This document shows, one piece after another, positions 1 to 6,682 of a stretch of 9,041 nt of DNA; positions within the stretch are counted from its first letter, which is position 1; every line of letters begins with the position of its first letter. The notes under the pieces were generated by a model that saw nothing but the letters and a program-made list of their open reading frames with translations, was not told the DNA's origin and ran no database searches. The position numbers and the translations under genes were made by a program. Source of the stretch: Candidatus Poseidoniales archaeon (GTDB taxonomy: Archaea; Thermoplasmatota; Poseidoniia; MGIII; CG-Epi1); NCBI GenBank assembly GCA_015658585.1, contig DQOP01000133.1, positions 1-9,041 on the forward strand, read 5' to 3'.

Positions 1-1808
1 AGGCCACTTCCCTCCACTCTAATTCTAAAGAATAAATTATTAACAGACCCCTCAGAACCGTTCTTCATTGTCAGATTAAGGCTCACTTTATCTTTGCATG
101 TAAAATTTAGGGATTCTAAAACAAGGTGTTCGTGTTCCTCAGAATAATCGATAAAAGCCATAGAATTTTCAATTTTGCTTACAATCAATTCACGTTTTTC
201 TTCACGTATCAGTTCGCTTTTTTGGTATGTCTCCACAAAATCACGCAGATCGGTGTCCAACCCACCAGTCTCCAACCACTCAATTACTAAATATTTCAGG
301 TTGGATTCAAGTGACTCCACATCCTTGTTTCGGCTTGTTATCAATCCTTTGATGTTTATGATCTCTTCAGAAATGCTATGCTTAGCCTCTTTTAAGAAAT
401 GGTTTGGACCGGGGCCTTCACTGCCCTTGTTACCTTTTGAATCAGGAGGTGGGTCATATCTATTCAATTTAGTTAAAAGGAAACTAGCTCGCTCCAATAA
501 CTCACTTAATGATGAAGTATCAGACAGATCGCTATGCAATGAATAGTACCTGTATAACAAAGGTATCATTTCGTCAGTCTGAGCTCCCTGAAGCCCTAAT
601 TGTTCCATGAAAGAAGGAAGGGCATCTAGATAGCCCACATGACGCTGATGGAGTGATGCCAAGCGCATATTGACTCTATTAATGATCTGAAAAGAATCTT
701 TTACTAATTCAAATTTTCCTGATTGGAGTGACCTTGCCTTTTCCATATCATACCTTAGCTGGTCCAGATTACTATCATAAACTGAAACTTTATGGAATAA
801 TTGTTCTGCTTTATCCAATTCGCCGTTAACACTTGTCCTTAGGAACCCTTCGTTCTGAAACCAATGGATCTTACTGTCTGATACGACTATTACGTCACCA
901 CCATGATTCGAAAAAGAGAACCCCACAACCTTTTCTCTGGCTTGGTAGGACCAAGCCTGCTTCCCCTGATAGTCGATTATGTGGAATACGGTGTTAGAAT
1001 AAACTCCAACCATATTGCCAGATTCCAGTACATAAGGGTCTTGTAGTTCATCCTTGGAACGATAGGTCCAGATCTCATCACCGTTACGATCCTGACAAAC
1101 AAGGGTTTTGGAATCCATAAGGAAAACATGTTTGACACCAGCATTTGAAAACGAAACATTTGAGGTAGCAACTCCTTCCTTCTTCCACAATTCGGTTCCA
1201 GTATACGAAAATGCAATCATAGTATCCTCTGAATTAACAATCAGATAATCTGAAGAACATGAAATCTCAGACGCAATGTAATTGGAATCCAATTCAACTA
1301 TTTTGTCGTCGGTTTCAACCAGAAAAAGGCCGGAGATTGTTGAAACCACCAACAAATTATTAGGGGCAAAAACAAATTTCTGTATTTTGTCCTCAAACGT
1401 TGAATCCCAAGAAACCTCACCAAAGCGACTGATCACCTTCAAAGAATTAGATTCAGAGAGTGCGATTCTGGTTCCATCATCATTAACACAGAATTGACTG
1501 TTAGAATCTACTCCTCTGTAAGTCCATTTAATCTGACCCCAATAATCATAACATAGCAATGCATCTGCCGTCAGAACCAAAATTCCCTCCGCGTTATCAG
1601 AAATATGTATTTGTCTACCTCTCTTCAAAGGTACACTATCCAATAGTTCACGATTGGTAAAAATCGTAAGTGAAGACTTCGAGATTATTGCCGCCACATC
1701 ACCTTTCAAATCACAGGATAAAGCCACTACGTCATCTTTGACTGACTGACGTGCTAGGAGTTTTACGGGTTTCCAAGAATCAATTTTAATCGAAGTACTT
1801 TGTAACAT
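1..1808 (-). CDS. Large beta-propeller (PQQ/WD40-like repeat) protein with helical middle region, 3' end outside window
   Basis: One uninterrupted frame of 602 codons runs from an ATG at 1808 to the window edge. An in-frame TAA lies two codons upstream, so the start is well bounded. I do not recognise a named orthologue. Residues ~40-325 contain repeats with a G-x-x-x-W or similar signature: G91/W95, G130/W134, G204/W208, G243/W247 and G282/W286, with weaker copies near residues 52, 168 and 321. Spacing is almost exactly 39 residues, which fits a seven- or eight-bladed propeller of the PQQ/WD40 type. Residues ~330-450 are charged and probably helical. A Pro/Gly-rich linker (~451-469) follows, then a second helical stretch (~470-550), then beta-rich sequence (~560-602) that could open an Ig-like domain. 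No signal peptide or membrane segment is seen in this portion, so it is probably cytoplasmic. It follows tRNA-Thr on the same strand and has its own TATA-like box. Function unknown; a scaffold or sensor role would be a guess. Confidence 0.88.
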   Translation of the reverse strand, partial: MLQSTSIKIDSWKPVKLLARQSVKDDVVALSCDLKGDVAAIISKSSLTIFTNRELLDSVPLKRGRQIHISDNAEGILVLTADALLCYDYWGQIKWTYRGVDSNSQFCVNDDGTRIALSESNSLKVISRFGEVSWDSTFEDKIQKFVFAPNNLLVVSTISGLFLVETDDKIVELDSNYIASEISCSSDYLIVNSEDTMIAFSYTGTELWKKEGVATSNVSFSNAGVKHVFLMDSKTLVCQDRNGDEIWTYRSKDELQDPYVLESGNMVGVYSNTVFHIIDYQGKQAWSYQAREKVVGFSFSNHGGDVIVVSDSKIHWFQNEGFLRTSVNGELDKAEQLFHKVSVYDSNLDQLRYDMEKARSLQSGKFELVKDSFQIINRVNMRLASLHQRHVGYLDALPSFMEQLGLQGAQTDEMIPLLYRYYSLHSDLSDTSSLSELLERASFLLTKLNRYDPPPDSKGNKGSEGPGPNHFLKEAKHSISEEIINIKGLITSRNKDVESLESNLKYLVIEWLETGGLDTDLRDFVETYQKSELIREEKRELIVSKIENSMAFIDYSEEHEHLVLESLNFTCKDKVSLNLTMKNGSEGSVNNLFFRIRVEGSG

Positions 1809-1849
1809 ATCTTATGACTTGACCTCAGGGTAAAACCTCAAGTGTGTGG

Positions 1850-1858
1850 CTAAATAAG
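1850..1858 (-). promoter_or_regulatory. Candidate TATA box for the propeller gene
   Basis: Read on the minus strand the site is CTTATTTAG, centred about 46 nt before the ATG at 1808. Transcription starting ~25 nt downstream would give a 5' leader of roughly 20 nt. That leader would contain GAGGTC (1821-1826), a possible Shine-Dalgarno sequence, although its 12-nt spacing to the ATG is long. The motif resembles the CTTAAATAG box of the AIM24 operon. The same T-rich stretch lies just past the tRNA 3' end and could alternatively serve as an archaeal T-rich terminator for the tRNA. Confidence 0.45.
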
Positions 1859-1871
1859 AATAAATGGGTGG

Positions 1872-1945
1872 AGCCACCGGAGGGATTTGAACCCTCGGCC
1901 TGCTGATTACAAGTCAGCCGCTCAACCGGGCTAAGCTACGGTGGC
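1872..1945 (-). tRNA. tRNA-Thr, anticodon UGU
   Basis: A complete 74-nt cloverleaf can be folded by hand. The acceptor stem GCCACCG/CGGTGGC has seven perfect pairs. The D stem is GCTT/GAGC and the anticodon stem GCTGA/TCAGC. The 7-nt anticodon loop is CTTGTAA, giving anticodon TGT, which reads ACA threonine codons. The variable region is 5 nt (AGGCC). The T arm is GAGGG/CCCTC with loop TTCAAAT. The discriminator is U, as expected for archaeal tRNA-Thr, and the next three bases (1871-1869) are CCA, so the 3' CCA is probably encoded in the gene. There is no intron. The gene lies upstream of the propeller gene on the same strand and is divergent from the uS12 operon. Confidence 0.96.
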
Positions 1946-1966
1946 CTGATACCCTTGCAAGGTTGC

Positions 1967-1975
1967 TAAACAAAA
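1967..1975 (-). promoter_or_regulatory. Weak candidate TATA box for tRNA-Thr
   Basis: On the minus strand the site reads TTTTGTTTA, centred about 26 nt upstream of the mature tRNA 5' end. It resembles the TTTATTTA box in front of EF-1A. The position is right for a tRNA transcript with almost no leader. The match is poor, and the stronger palindromic TATA at 1992-2005 could instead drive the tRNA with a longer leader. Confidence 0.3.
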
Positions 1976-1991
1976 GGTTTTACTTGCCGAA

Positions 1992-2005
1992 CTGTATATA
2001 TACAG
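1992..2005. promoter_or_regulatory. Palindromic TATA box of the uS12-uS7-EF-2 operon
   Basis: The 14-nt site CTGTATATATACAG is a perfect palindrome in the 103-nt gap between the divergent tRNA-Thr and uS12 genes. It contains a strong TATATATA core. On the plus strand, initiation ~25 nt downstream of the centre falls near 2024 and gives a leader of about 25 nt before the GTG at 2049. Because the site reads the same on both strands, TBP could in principle support transcription in both directions. BRE orientation cannot be decided by eye. Confidence 0.65.
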
Positions 2006-2048
2006 CCCCCTTCTGCGCTGCAATCCCGATTGTGGGACTGGAAATGTC

Positions 2049-2477
2049 GTGGCAAAAGGCCTCTATACTGCTTCAAAGCAACGTAGCAATCGCCAAAAAC
2101 ATCGATGGTTGGATAGATATTACAGAAAGCGAGCTATGAAGCTGAAAGAAAAAGCTGACCCCCTACAAGGAGCACCGCAAGCCAAAGGTATAGTTATTGA
2201 AAAAGTTGGTGTAGAAGCAAAACAGCCGAATTCAGGAATAAGAAAGTGTGTAAGAGTTCAACTCATAAAAAATGGTAGGCAAGTAACTGCACTTGCGCCT
2301 GGCAATCTTGCCATAAGTTTCATCGATGAACACGACGAGGTATTAATAGAAGGAGTCGGAGGTCGAATGGGAAGATCATATGGTGATCTTTCGGGTGTAA
2401 GGTATAGAGTTGCTAAGGTTAATAATGTATCTCTCAGAGAGATGGTTCGTGGTCGAAAAGAGAAACCGATAAGGTAA
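2049..2477 (+). CDS. rpsL: 30S ribosomal protein uS12 (archaeal S12)
   Basis: Full-length 142-aa archaeal uS12, the small-subunit protein at the decoding centre that monitors codon-anticodon pairing. The universal PNS loop is at residues 60-62 (KQPNS, then IRKCVRVQ). The second conserved loop, [10 protein letters not shown], is around 104-113, and the basic tail RGRKEKP ends the protein. The chosen start is GTG at 2049, because [10 protein letters not shown] matches the expected archaeal N terminus. An ATG at 2044 lies in another frame and encodes an unrelated 31-codon peptide. No strong Shine-Dalgarno is visible in the short leader. The gene is first in the operon and is followed after 2 nt by uS7. 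Confidence 0.97.
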   Translation: MAKGLYTASKQRSNRQKHRWLDRYYRKRAMKLKEKADPLQGAPQAKGIVIEKVGVEAKQPNSGIRKCVRVQLIKNGRQVTALAPGNLAISFIDEHDEVLIEGVGGRMGRSYGDLSGVRYRVAKVNNVSLREMVRGRKEKPIR

Positions 2478-2479
2478 AT

Positions 2480-3103
2480 ATGGAAGAGGTTGAAGAAAAT
2501 CCAGTTGAGGAAATGGTTGAAGTTTCCGAACCCGAAATGCCAGTTATACCTCTCTTTGGCAAATGGGACCTGACTGAAGTTAATATCGTTGATACAACAT
2601 TAGAAAAATACATAAATCTGGACGCCTTCCAAGTACCCCACACAGGAGGTAGACATTCCAAGAAAAAGTTCGGAAAGAGAGGCCTCACTGTAATAGAAAG
2701 ATTCATCAACAACTTGATGCGCTCAGAAAAATACACTGGGAAAAAGGCACAGGCCTATACCGTTCTAAAGAATTCCTTTGAAATAATCCACACTAAGAAA
2801 AAAGAGAATCCTGCTCAGATCCTGGTTCAAGCCTTAGAGAATTCCGCCCCTAGGGCTGCAGTTGTATCACTAAGATATGGTGGGATCAGAGTGTATAGTG
2901 GAGTTGATGTCTCGCCAACCAGAAGAGTAGACATAGCGATTCGGAATCTCTGCATTGGTGCTTTGGAATCATCCAAGAAACAACGTTCGATTGTGAAAGC
3001 ACTCGCTAGAGAACTCATGCTTGCTTCGGAAATTAATCCAGACTCGTATGCCATCAGTAAGAAAGAAGAGACAGAACGCCAAGCTGAAGCGGCACACAAT
3101 TAA
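2480..3103 (+). CDS. rpsG: 30S ribosomal protein uS7 (archaeal S7)
   Basis: A 207-aa archaeal/eukaryotic-type uS7, the primary 16S rRNA binder that organises the 30S head near the E site. Diagnostic stretches are the basic TGGRHSKKKFGKRGL region (55-69), VIERFINNLM (71-80), the GVDVSPTRRVD segment (141-151) and SSKKQRSIVKALARELM (164-180). The first ~20 residues are a strongly acidic extension rich in Glu, unlike the basic core, and the last ~15 residues are also charged. ATG at 2480 is favoured because AAGGT (2471-2475) precedes it at a ribosome-binding distance. Later in-frame methionines at residues 12 and 20 lie inside the acidic region. The 2-nt gap from uS12 implies translational coupling. 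Confidence 0.97.
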   Translation: MEEVEENPVEEMVEVSEPEMPVIPLFGKWDLTEVNIVDTTLEKYINLDAFQVPHTGGRHSKKKFGKRGLTVIERFINNLMRSEKYTGKKAQAYTVLKNSFEIIHTKKKENPAQILVQALENSAPRAAVVSLRYGGIRVYSGVDVSPTRRVDIAIRNLCIGALESSKKQRSIVKALARELMLASEINPDSYAISKKEETERQAEAAHN

Positions 3104-3104
3104 A

Positions 3105-3110
3105 GTGATC
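3105..3110 (+). promoter_or_regulatory. Ribosome binding site of EF-2
   Basis: GTGATC lies 4 nt before the ATG at 3115 and matches the 3' part of the archaeal GGAGGTGATCC consensus (complement of the 16S rRNA tail). It supports the chosen EF-2 start within the 11-nt gap after uS7. Confidence 0.6.
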
Positions 3111-3114
3111 AAAA

Positions 3115-5313
3115 ATGGGTCGTAAAGAAGACAACATAAAGCGTGCAACCGCTTTATTCAAGAACCTTAACAACATACGGAACATAGGTACTGCTGCACA
3201 CATTGATCATGGAAAGACCACATTATCTGACAATTTGATATTTGGTGCAGGCATGATGTCTGAAGACTTGGCAGGAAAACAGCTCATGCTTGATTTTGAT
3301 GAACAGGAATCGGCTAGGGGAATAACTATCAATGCTGCTAATGCCTCTATGGTACACGATCACAATGGTGAAGATTATCTGATTAATCTAATTGATACGC
3401 CGGGACATGTAGATTTTGGAGGGGACGTAACCAGAGCTATGCGAGCTCTAGATGGAGTAATAATCGTGGTATGTGCAGTTGAGGGTATTATGCCACAAAC
3501 TGAGACTGTTATCAGACAAGCCCTTAAAGAAAAGGTTAAACCGGTTCTGTTTATCAATAAGGTTGACCGATTAATCGCGGAACTTCAAGTTACACCTGAA
3601 GATATGATGCAACGATTTGGAAAGATAATCACTGAGGTTAACAAATTGATTTCAAGAATGGTTCCTGATGAATTCAAAAAGGATTGGATGGTTGATGCAC
3701 AGACTGGAACGGTAGCCTTCGGTTCGGCATATCATAATTGGGCAACATCAATCCCATACATGGCAAAGAAGAATGTTAATTTTAAACAAATTTATGATTT
3801 TATGGAAAAAGAACAAAGAAAGGAATTGGCCCAAGCAGCACCTCTGCATGAAGTCTTGCTGGATATGATTGTTGAAAAACTTCCTTCGGCAATCGTTTCC
3901 CAGAAGTATAGAATACCGCATATATGGAGAGGAAAATCAGAAGAAAAGATTGGACAATCCATGATGAATGCTGATGCAAGTGGAGATACAGCATTCATGG
4001 TAACTAAAGTTGTTCTTGATCCACATGCTGGTGAAATTGCTGTCGGGAGACTTTTCTCTGGTACTGTGAAAAAGGGAGACCAGCTGTACGTTGCTGGCAT
4101 GCCGTCTGCCAATCGAGTTCAATCTGTAGGTATGTTTGTCGGTGGAGATAGAATTAACACCGAGAATGTTACGGCTGGAAATATTATTGCAGTTTCAGGA
4201 TTGAGGGATGCCATTTCGGGGTCTACAATTTCTTCTGATAAAGAAATGACACCATTCGAAAGAATTATACACTATTCAGATCCTGTCGTCACTACAGCGA
4301 TAGAAGCAAAACACACTAAGGACTTGCCAAAACTAGTCGAAGTGCTCAGGGCTGTAGCAAAGGCTGATCCATCTATTCAGATTGATAGTAATTTGGAAAC
4401 GGGGGAGCACTTGATGTCAGGAATGGGTGAATTACATTTAGAGATTACGGAATACAGGATAAGGAACGAGCATGGTGTGGAGATCACGACTTCACCACCT
4501 ATAGTAGTATACCGTGAAACTGTAGTTATGAAATCACCTGGAGAATTTGAAGGTAAATCACCAAACAAGCATAACCGGTTCTACATTACAGTGGAACCCT
4601 TAGAAGAGGATATCAGAGCTGCAATAGTTGATGGGACCATTCCATCAGGTGATATCAAAAAATCCAAAGAAGTAGCCAGACAACTAATTGATATGGGATG
4701 GACTAAAGTACACGGAAGAGGTGTGCTTTCGATTGAAAATAGTTGCGTGTTCGTAGATGCAACAAAAGGTATTCAAAACTTGTTTGAAACGCGTGAATTA
4801 TTAATTGATGCTTTCAAAGAAGTAGTTAAAAGAGGACCAAGAGCCCATGAGAAAATGATGGGGGTTAAAATTATACTAGAGGATGCAAAACTTCACGAAG
4901 ATGCAATTCATCGAGGTCCGGCACAGACTATCCCTGCCGTAAGGAATGGAATTAATGGTGCCTTGGTTTCAGCAGGAGTTGCACTACTAGAACCAAAACA
5001 AAATGTTTACATCAATGTTCCACAAGAACTGATGGGTTCGGTAACGAGTGAAATGTCGCAAAGGAGAGCTGAGATTGCTGGGATGGAAACTGAAGGCGAC
5101 ATGGTCACAATTACGGCGAAGGCTCCGATCAAGGAAATGTTTGGATTTGCAAGTGAAATAAGATCTGCGACGGGCGGAAGGGCACTGTGGAGTACTGAAT
5201 TCTCAGGATATGAAGCATTACCACGTGACCTTCTAGACGAGATCACTGAAGAGATTAGACAGAGGAAAGGTCTCAAGGCCGAGATGCCGAGACCTGAAAA
5301 TTACGCAGGTTAA
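3115..5313 (+). CDS. fusA: Translation elongation factor 2 (aEF-2), ribosomal translocase GTPase
   Basis: Full-length 732-aa archaeal EF-2, which uses GTP to move tRNAs and mRNA through the ribosome after peptide transfer. GTPase motifs are intact: G1 AHIDHGKT (28-35), G2 RGITI (68-72), G3 DTPGH (94-98) and G4 NKVD (148-151). Domain II follows from about residue 290. Domain IV contains HEDAIHRGPAQ, in which His599 is the residue converted to diphthamide in Archaea and eukaryotes; this implies a Dph pathway elsewhere in the genome. The C-terminal domain V ends with FGFASEIRSATGGRA and related conserved sequence. It is third in the operon, 11 nt after uS7. Its TAA at 5311-5313 overlaps the stop codon of the converging AIM24 gene. 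Start chosen from the conserved N terminus and the adjacent ribosome binding site. Confidence 0.98.
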   Translation: MGRKEDNIKRATALFKNLNNIRNIGTAAHIDHGKTTLSDNLIFGAGMMSEDLAGKQLMLDFDEQESARGITINAANASMVHDHNGEDYLINLIDTPGHVDFGGDVTRAMRALDGVIIVVCAVEGIMPQTETVIRQALKEKVKPVLFINKVDRLIAELQVTPEDMMQRFGKIITEVNKLISRMVPDEFKKDWMVDAQTGTVAFGSAYHNWATSIPYMAKKNVNFKQIYDFMEKEQRKELAQAAPLHEVLLDMIVEKLPSAIVSQKYRIPHIWRGKSEEKIGQSMMNADASGDTAFMVTKVVLDPHAGEIAVGRLFSGTVKKGDQLYVAGMPSANRVQSVGMFVGGDRINTENVTAGNIIAVSGLRDAISGSTISSDKEMTPFERIIHYSDPVVTTAIEAKHTKDLPKLVEVLRAVAKADPSIQIDSNLETGEHLMSGMGELHLEITEYRIRNEHGVEITTSPPIVVYRETVVMKSPGEFEGKSPNKHNRFYITVEPLEEDIRAAIVDGTIPSGDIKKSKEVARQLIDMGWTKVHGRGVLSIENSCVFVDATKGIQNLFETRELLIDAFKEVVKRGPRAHEKMMGVKIILEDAKLHEDAIHRGPAQTIPAVRNGINGALVSAGVALLEPKQNVYINVPQELMGSVTSEMSQRRAEIAGMETEGDMVTITAKAPIKEMFGFASEIRSATGGRALWSTEFSGYEALPRDLLDEITEEIRQRKGLKAEMPRPENYAG

Positions 5314-5981
5314 TCGTTCTTGCTTTCGACTGGCCTAAATGGGTGAACCCATGCTGCCAAATTTCTAGGACTTCTAGTTTGTATCCATAATTTTCCATTA
5401 CCATGATATTTACATATCAATTGATCTCCAAATAGAAAACTACGTATCTTTCTTCCCGAACGCTCTATACTATAATCTAATGAACTCTCCCAAGCTACAG
5501 CGTAGCCATTATCTACAATATAAGAACCATTAACTTCAACTTCTTGAACATCACCATATGAACCAAAGAATAGAAGACCAGTTCCACTTACTCTTAAGCC
5601 AAGCATGCCTTCCGCAAAGATACCCTTGAAACCTTCCCAAGTTGCACTGGTTTCAATATTTCCAAGGTGACAAAGGTAGGCCCCTCTTTCCATGTAAATA
5701 GTTTCATCATTTAATTCTTTGACAACTATGTCTCCTGAGTAACCTGGCGCAATACCAATTTTTCCAGAACCTCCTTCAGCAGTATAAGTATTAAGGAAAA
5801 AACTCTCACCGCCCATTCTTCTTTTAAGTCCTGCAAATAATCCACCCTTCATTTCGGTCTTAGGTTTAACTGTAGTATCCATCCAAGCCATTGAACCTGG
5901 CTCTACAATCACAGATTCACCCTCATTAAGAGTCATTTCCAAAAGTGAATATGAAGGTGCGCAAACTATGACGTACTTCAT
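5310..5981 (-). CDS. AIM24/DUF124 (TIGR00266-type) family protein, third and most divergent paralog
   Basis: A 223-aa member of the AIM24 family, whose fold is related to TRAP-like beta barrels. Its molecular role in Archaea is not established; the mitochondrial homologue AIM24 affects inner-membrane organisation. Family marks are EPGSM (27-31), GGESFFLNTY (57-66) and the VSGTGLLFFGSYG stretch (131-143). It departs from its two neighbours at conserved places: GSM replaces GAM, GYAVAWE replaces GH-x-x-AF, and the SGEGLVM motif is replaced by FGDQLIC (184-190). This suggests a specialised subunit. It is last in the three-gene set. Its ATG overlaps the previous stop by one base (TAATG) and is preceded by GAGGGAGGG (5985-5993), a strong Shine-Dalgarno. 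Its stop overlaps that of EF-2. No signal peptide or membrane helix is apparent. Confidence 0.9.
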   Translation of the reverse strand: MKYVIVCAPSYSLLEMTLNEGESVIVEPGSMAWMDTTVKPKTEMKGGLFAGLKRRMGGESFFLNTYTAEGGSGKIGIAPGYSGDIVVKELNDETIYMERGAYLCHLGNIETSATWEGFKGIFAEGMLGLRVSGTGLLFFGSYGDVQEVEVNGSYIVDNGYAVAWESSLDYSIERSGRKIRSFLFGDQLICKYHGNGKLWIQTRSPRNLAAWVHPFRPVESKND

Positions 5982-6682
5982 TAGCCCTCCCTCGGCGGTA
6001 ATAAGGGACCTAAGGCTCCACCAAGCCTACTTGGATCATGGGATTGAACCAAAATTCTTCCTTGACCTCTAAATTTCATTACTAAGCCCTCTCCAGACAT
6101 CATTGAAGATATCCAACCACCTCCGGACTTTCCTATAGTATATTCCAATCCTTCGGTAAATGCTATCAAATGTCCATTGTCTATTGTTATACCATCTCTA
6201 ACTTCAACTTCACTTATACGGCCAAAACCATTGACTAATAACTCGCCCTCACCTGAAGCCTTAACAAAAACTAGACCTTCCTTACTAAACATACCTTTCG
6301 TCAATCCTTGATATTGAGTATCTAATTCAATACTTCCTGAAGATCCCAAGTAACTTCCACCTGAGCATATCCAAGTTTCATTCCCAACTGTTATCTTACG
6401 TACTTCACCTTGATGTGTTGGTGCCAGACCCACTTCCCCTGATTGATTATCATTAGTTCGGTATGTCGATAAAAAGAATGATTCGCCTGCAAACATTGAT
6501 TTGACTCCGGCCTTAAATGCACCCCACATCCCTTCATTCTTCTTTTTACGAGACTCTACTTCAATTTCCATATTGGAAGACGCTCGGTACATAGCTCCAG
6601 CTTCTGATACAAATTTTTCCCCCGGCTCTAAAATAACTACGGCAGAGCCAAAAGCTCCTTCGCTATCTATATTTATATTCAT
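5981..6682 (-). CDS. AIM24/DUF124 (TIGR00266-type) family protein, second paralog
   Basis: A 233-aa AIM24-family protein. Motifs in order are EAGAM (27-31), a basic KKK-containing insertion near 46-48, FAGESFFLSTY (64-74), the KASGEGELLVNGFG stretch (141-154), DNGHLIAF (168-175) and SGEGLVMKF (196-204). I place the start at ATG 6682, giving MNINIDSEGA. It overlaps the preceding stop as ATGA and is preceded 4 nt away by GAGGT (6687-6691). A TTG at 6703 would add seven residues but lies inside the upstream gene and has weaker support. The C terminus is Gly/Pro-rich. It is the middle gene of three, so the proteins are probably made together and may form a hetero-oligomer. That last point is inference from gene order. 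Confidence 0.9.
   Translation of the reverse strand: MNINIDSEGAFGSAVVILEPGEKFVSEAGAMYRASSNMEIEVESRKKKNEGMWGAFKAGVKSMFAGESFFLSTYRTNDNQSGEVGLAPTHQGEVRKITVGNETWICSGGSYLGSSGSIELDTQYQGLTKGMFSKEGLVFVKASGEGELLVNGFGRISEVEVRDGITIDNGHLIAFTEGLEYTIGKSGGGWISSMMSGEGLVMKFRGQGRILVQSHDPSRLGGALGPLLPPREG

Noticed and set aside
175..546. Plus-strand open frame of 123 codons
   Set aside because: It is antisense to the continuous 602-codon propeller gene, has Ser/Phe-rich low-information sequence and shows no family resemblance.
977..1216. Minus-strand 79-codon frame
   Set aside because: It is on the same strand but in a different frame from the propeller coding sequence, which is open throughout this stretch and carries the repeat motifs.
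1953..1962. Ten-base palindrome CCTTGCAAGG just upstream of tRNA-Thr
   Set aside because: It has no loop for an RNA hairpin, its symmetry does not extend further, and a site this short is expected by chance; a regulator site is possible but unsupported.
2434..3099. Minus-strand open frames opposite uS7 (2434-2736 and 2827-3099)
   Set aside because: They lie opposite a fully conserved ribosomal protein, have no credible ribosome binding site and look like shadows of its codon pattern.
3375..5276. Several minus-strand frames of 60-106 codons opposite EF-2
   Set aside because: They are antisense to conserved EF-2 sequence, with no promoter, no recognisable motif and mutually overlapping positions.
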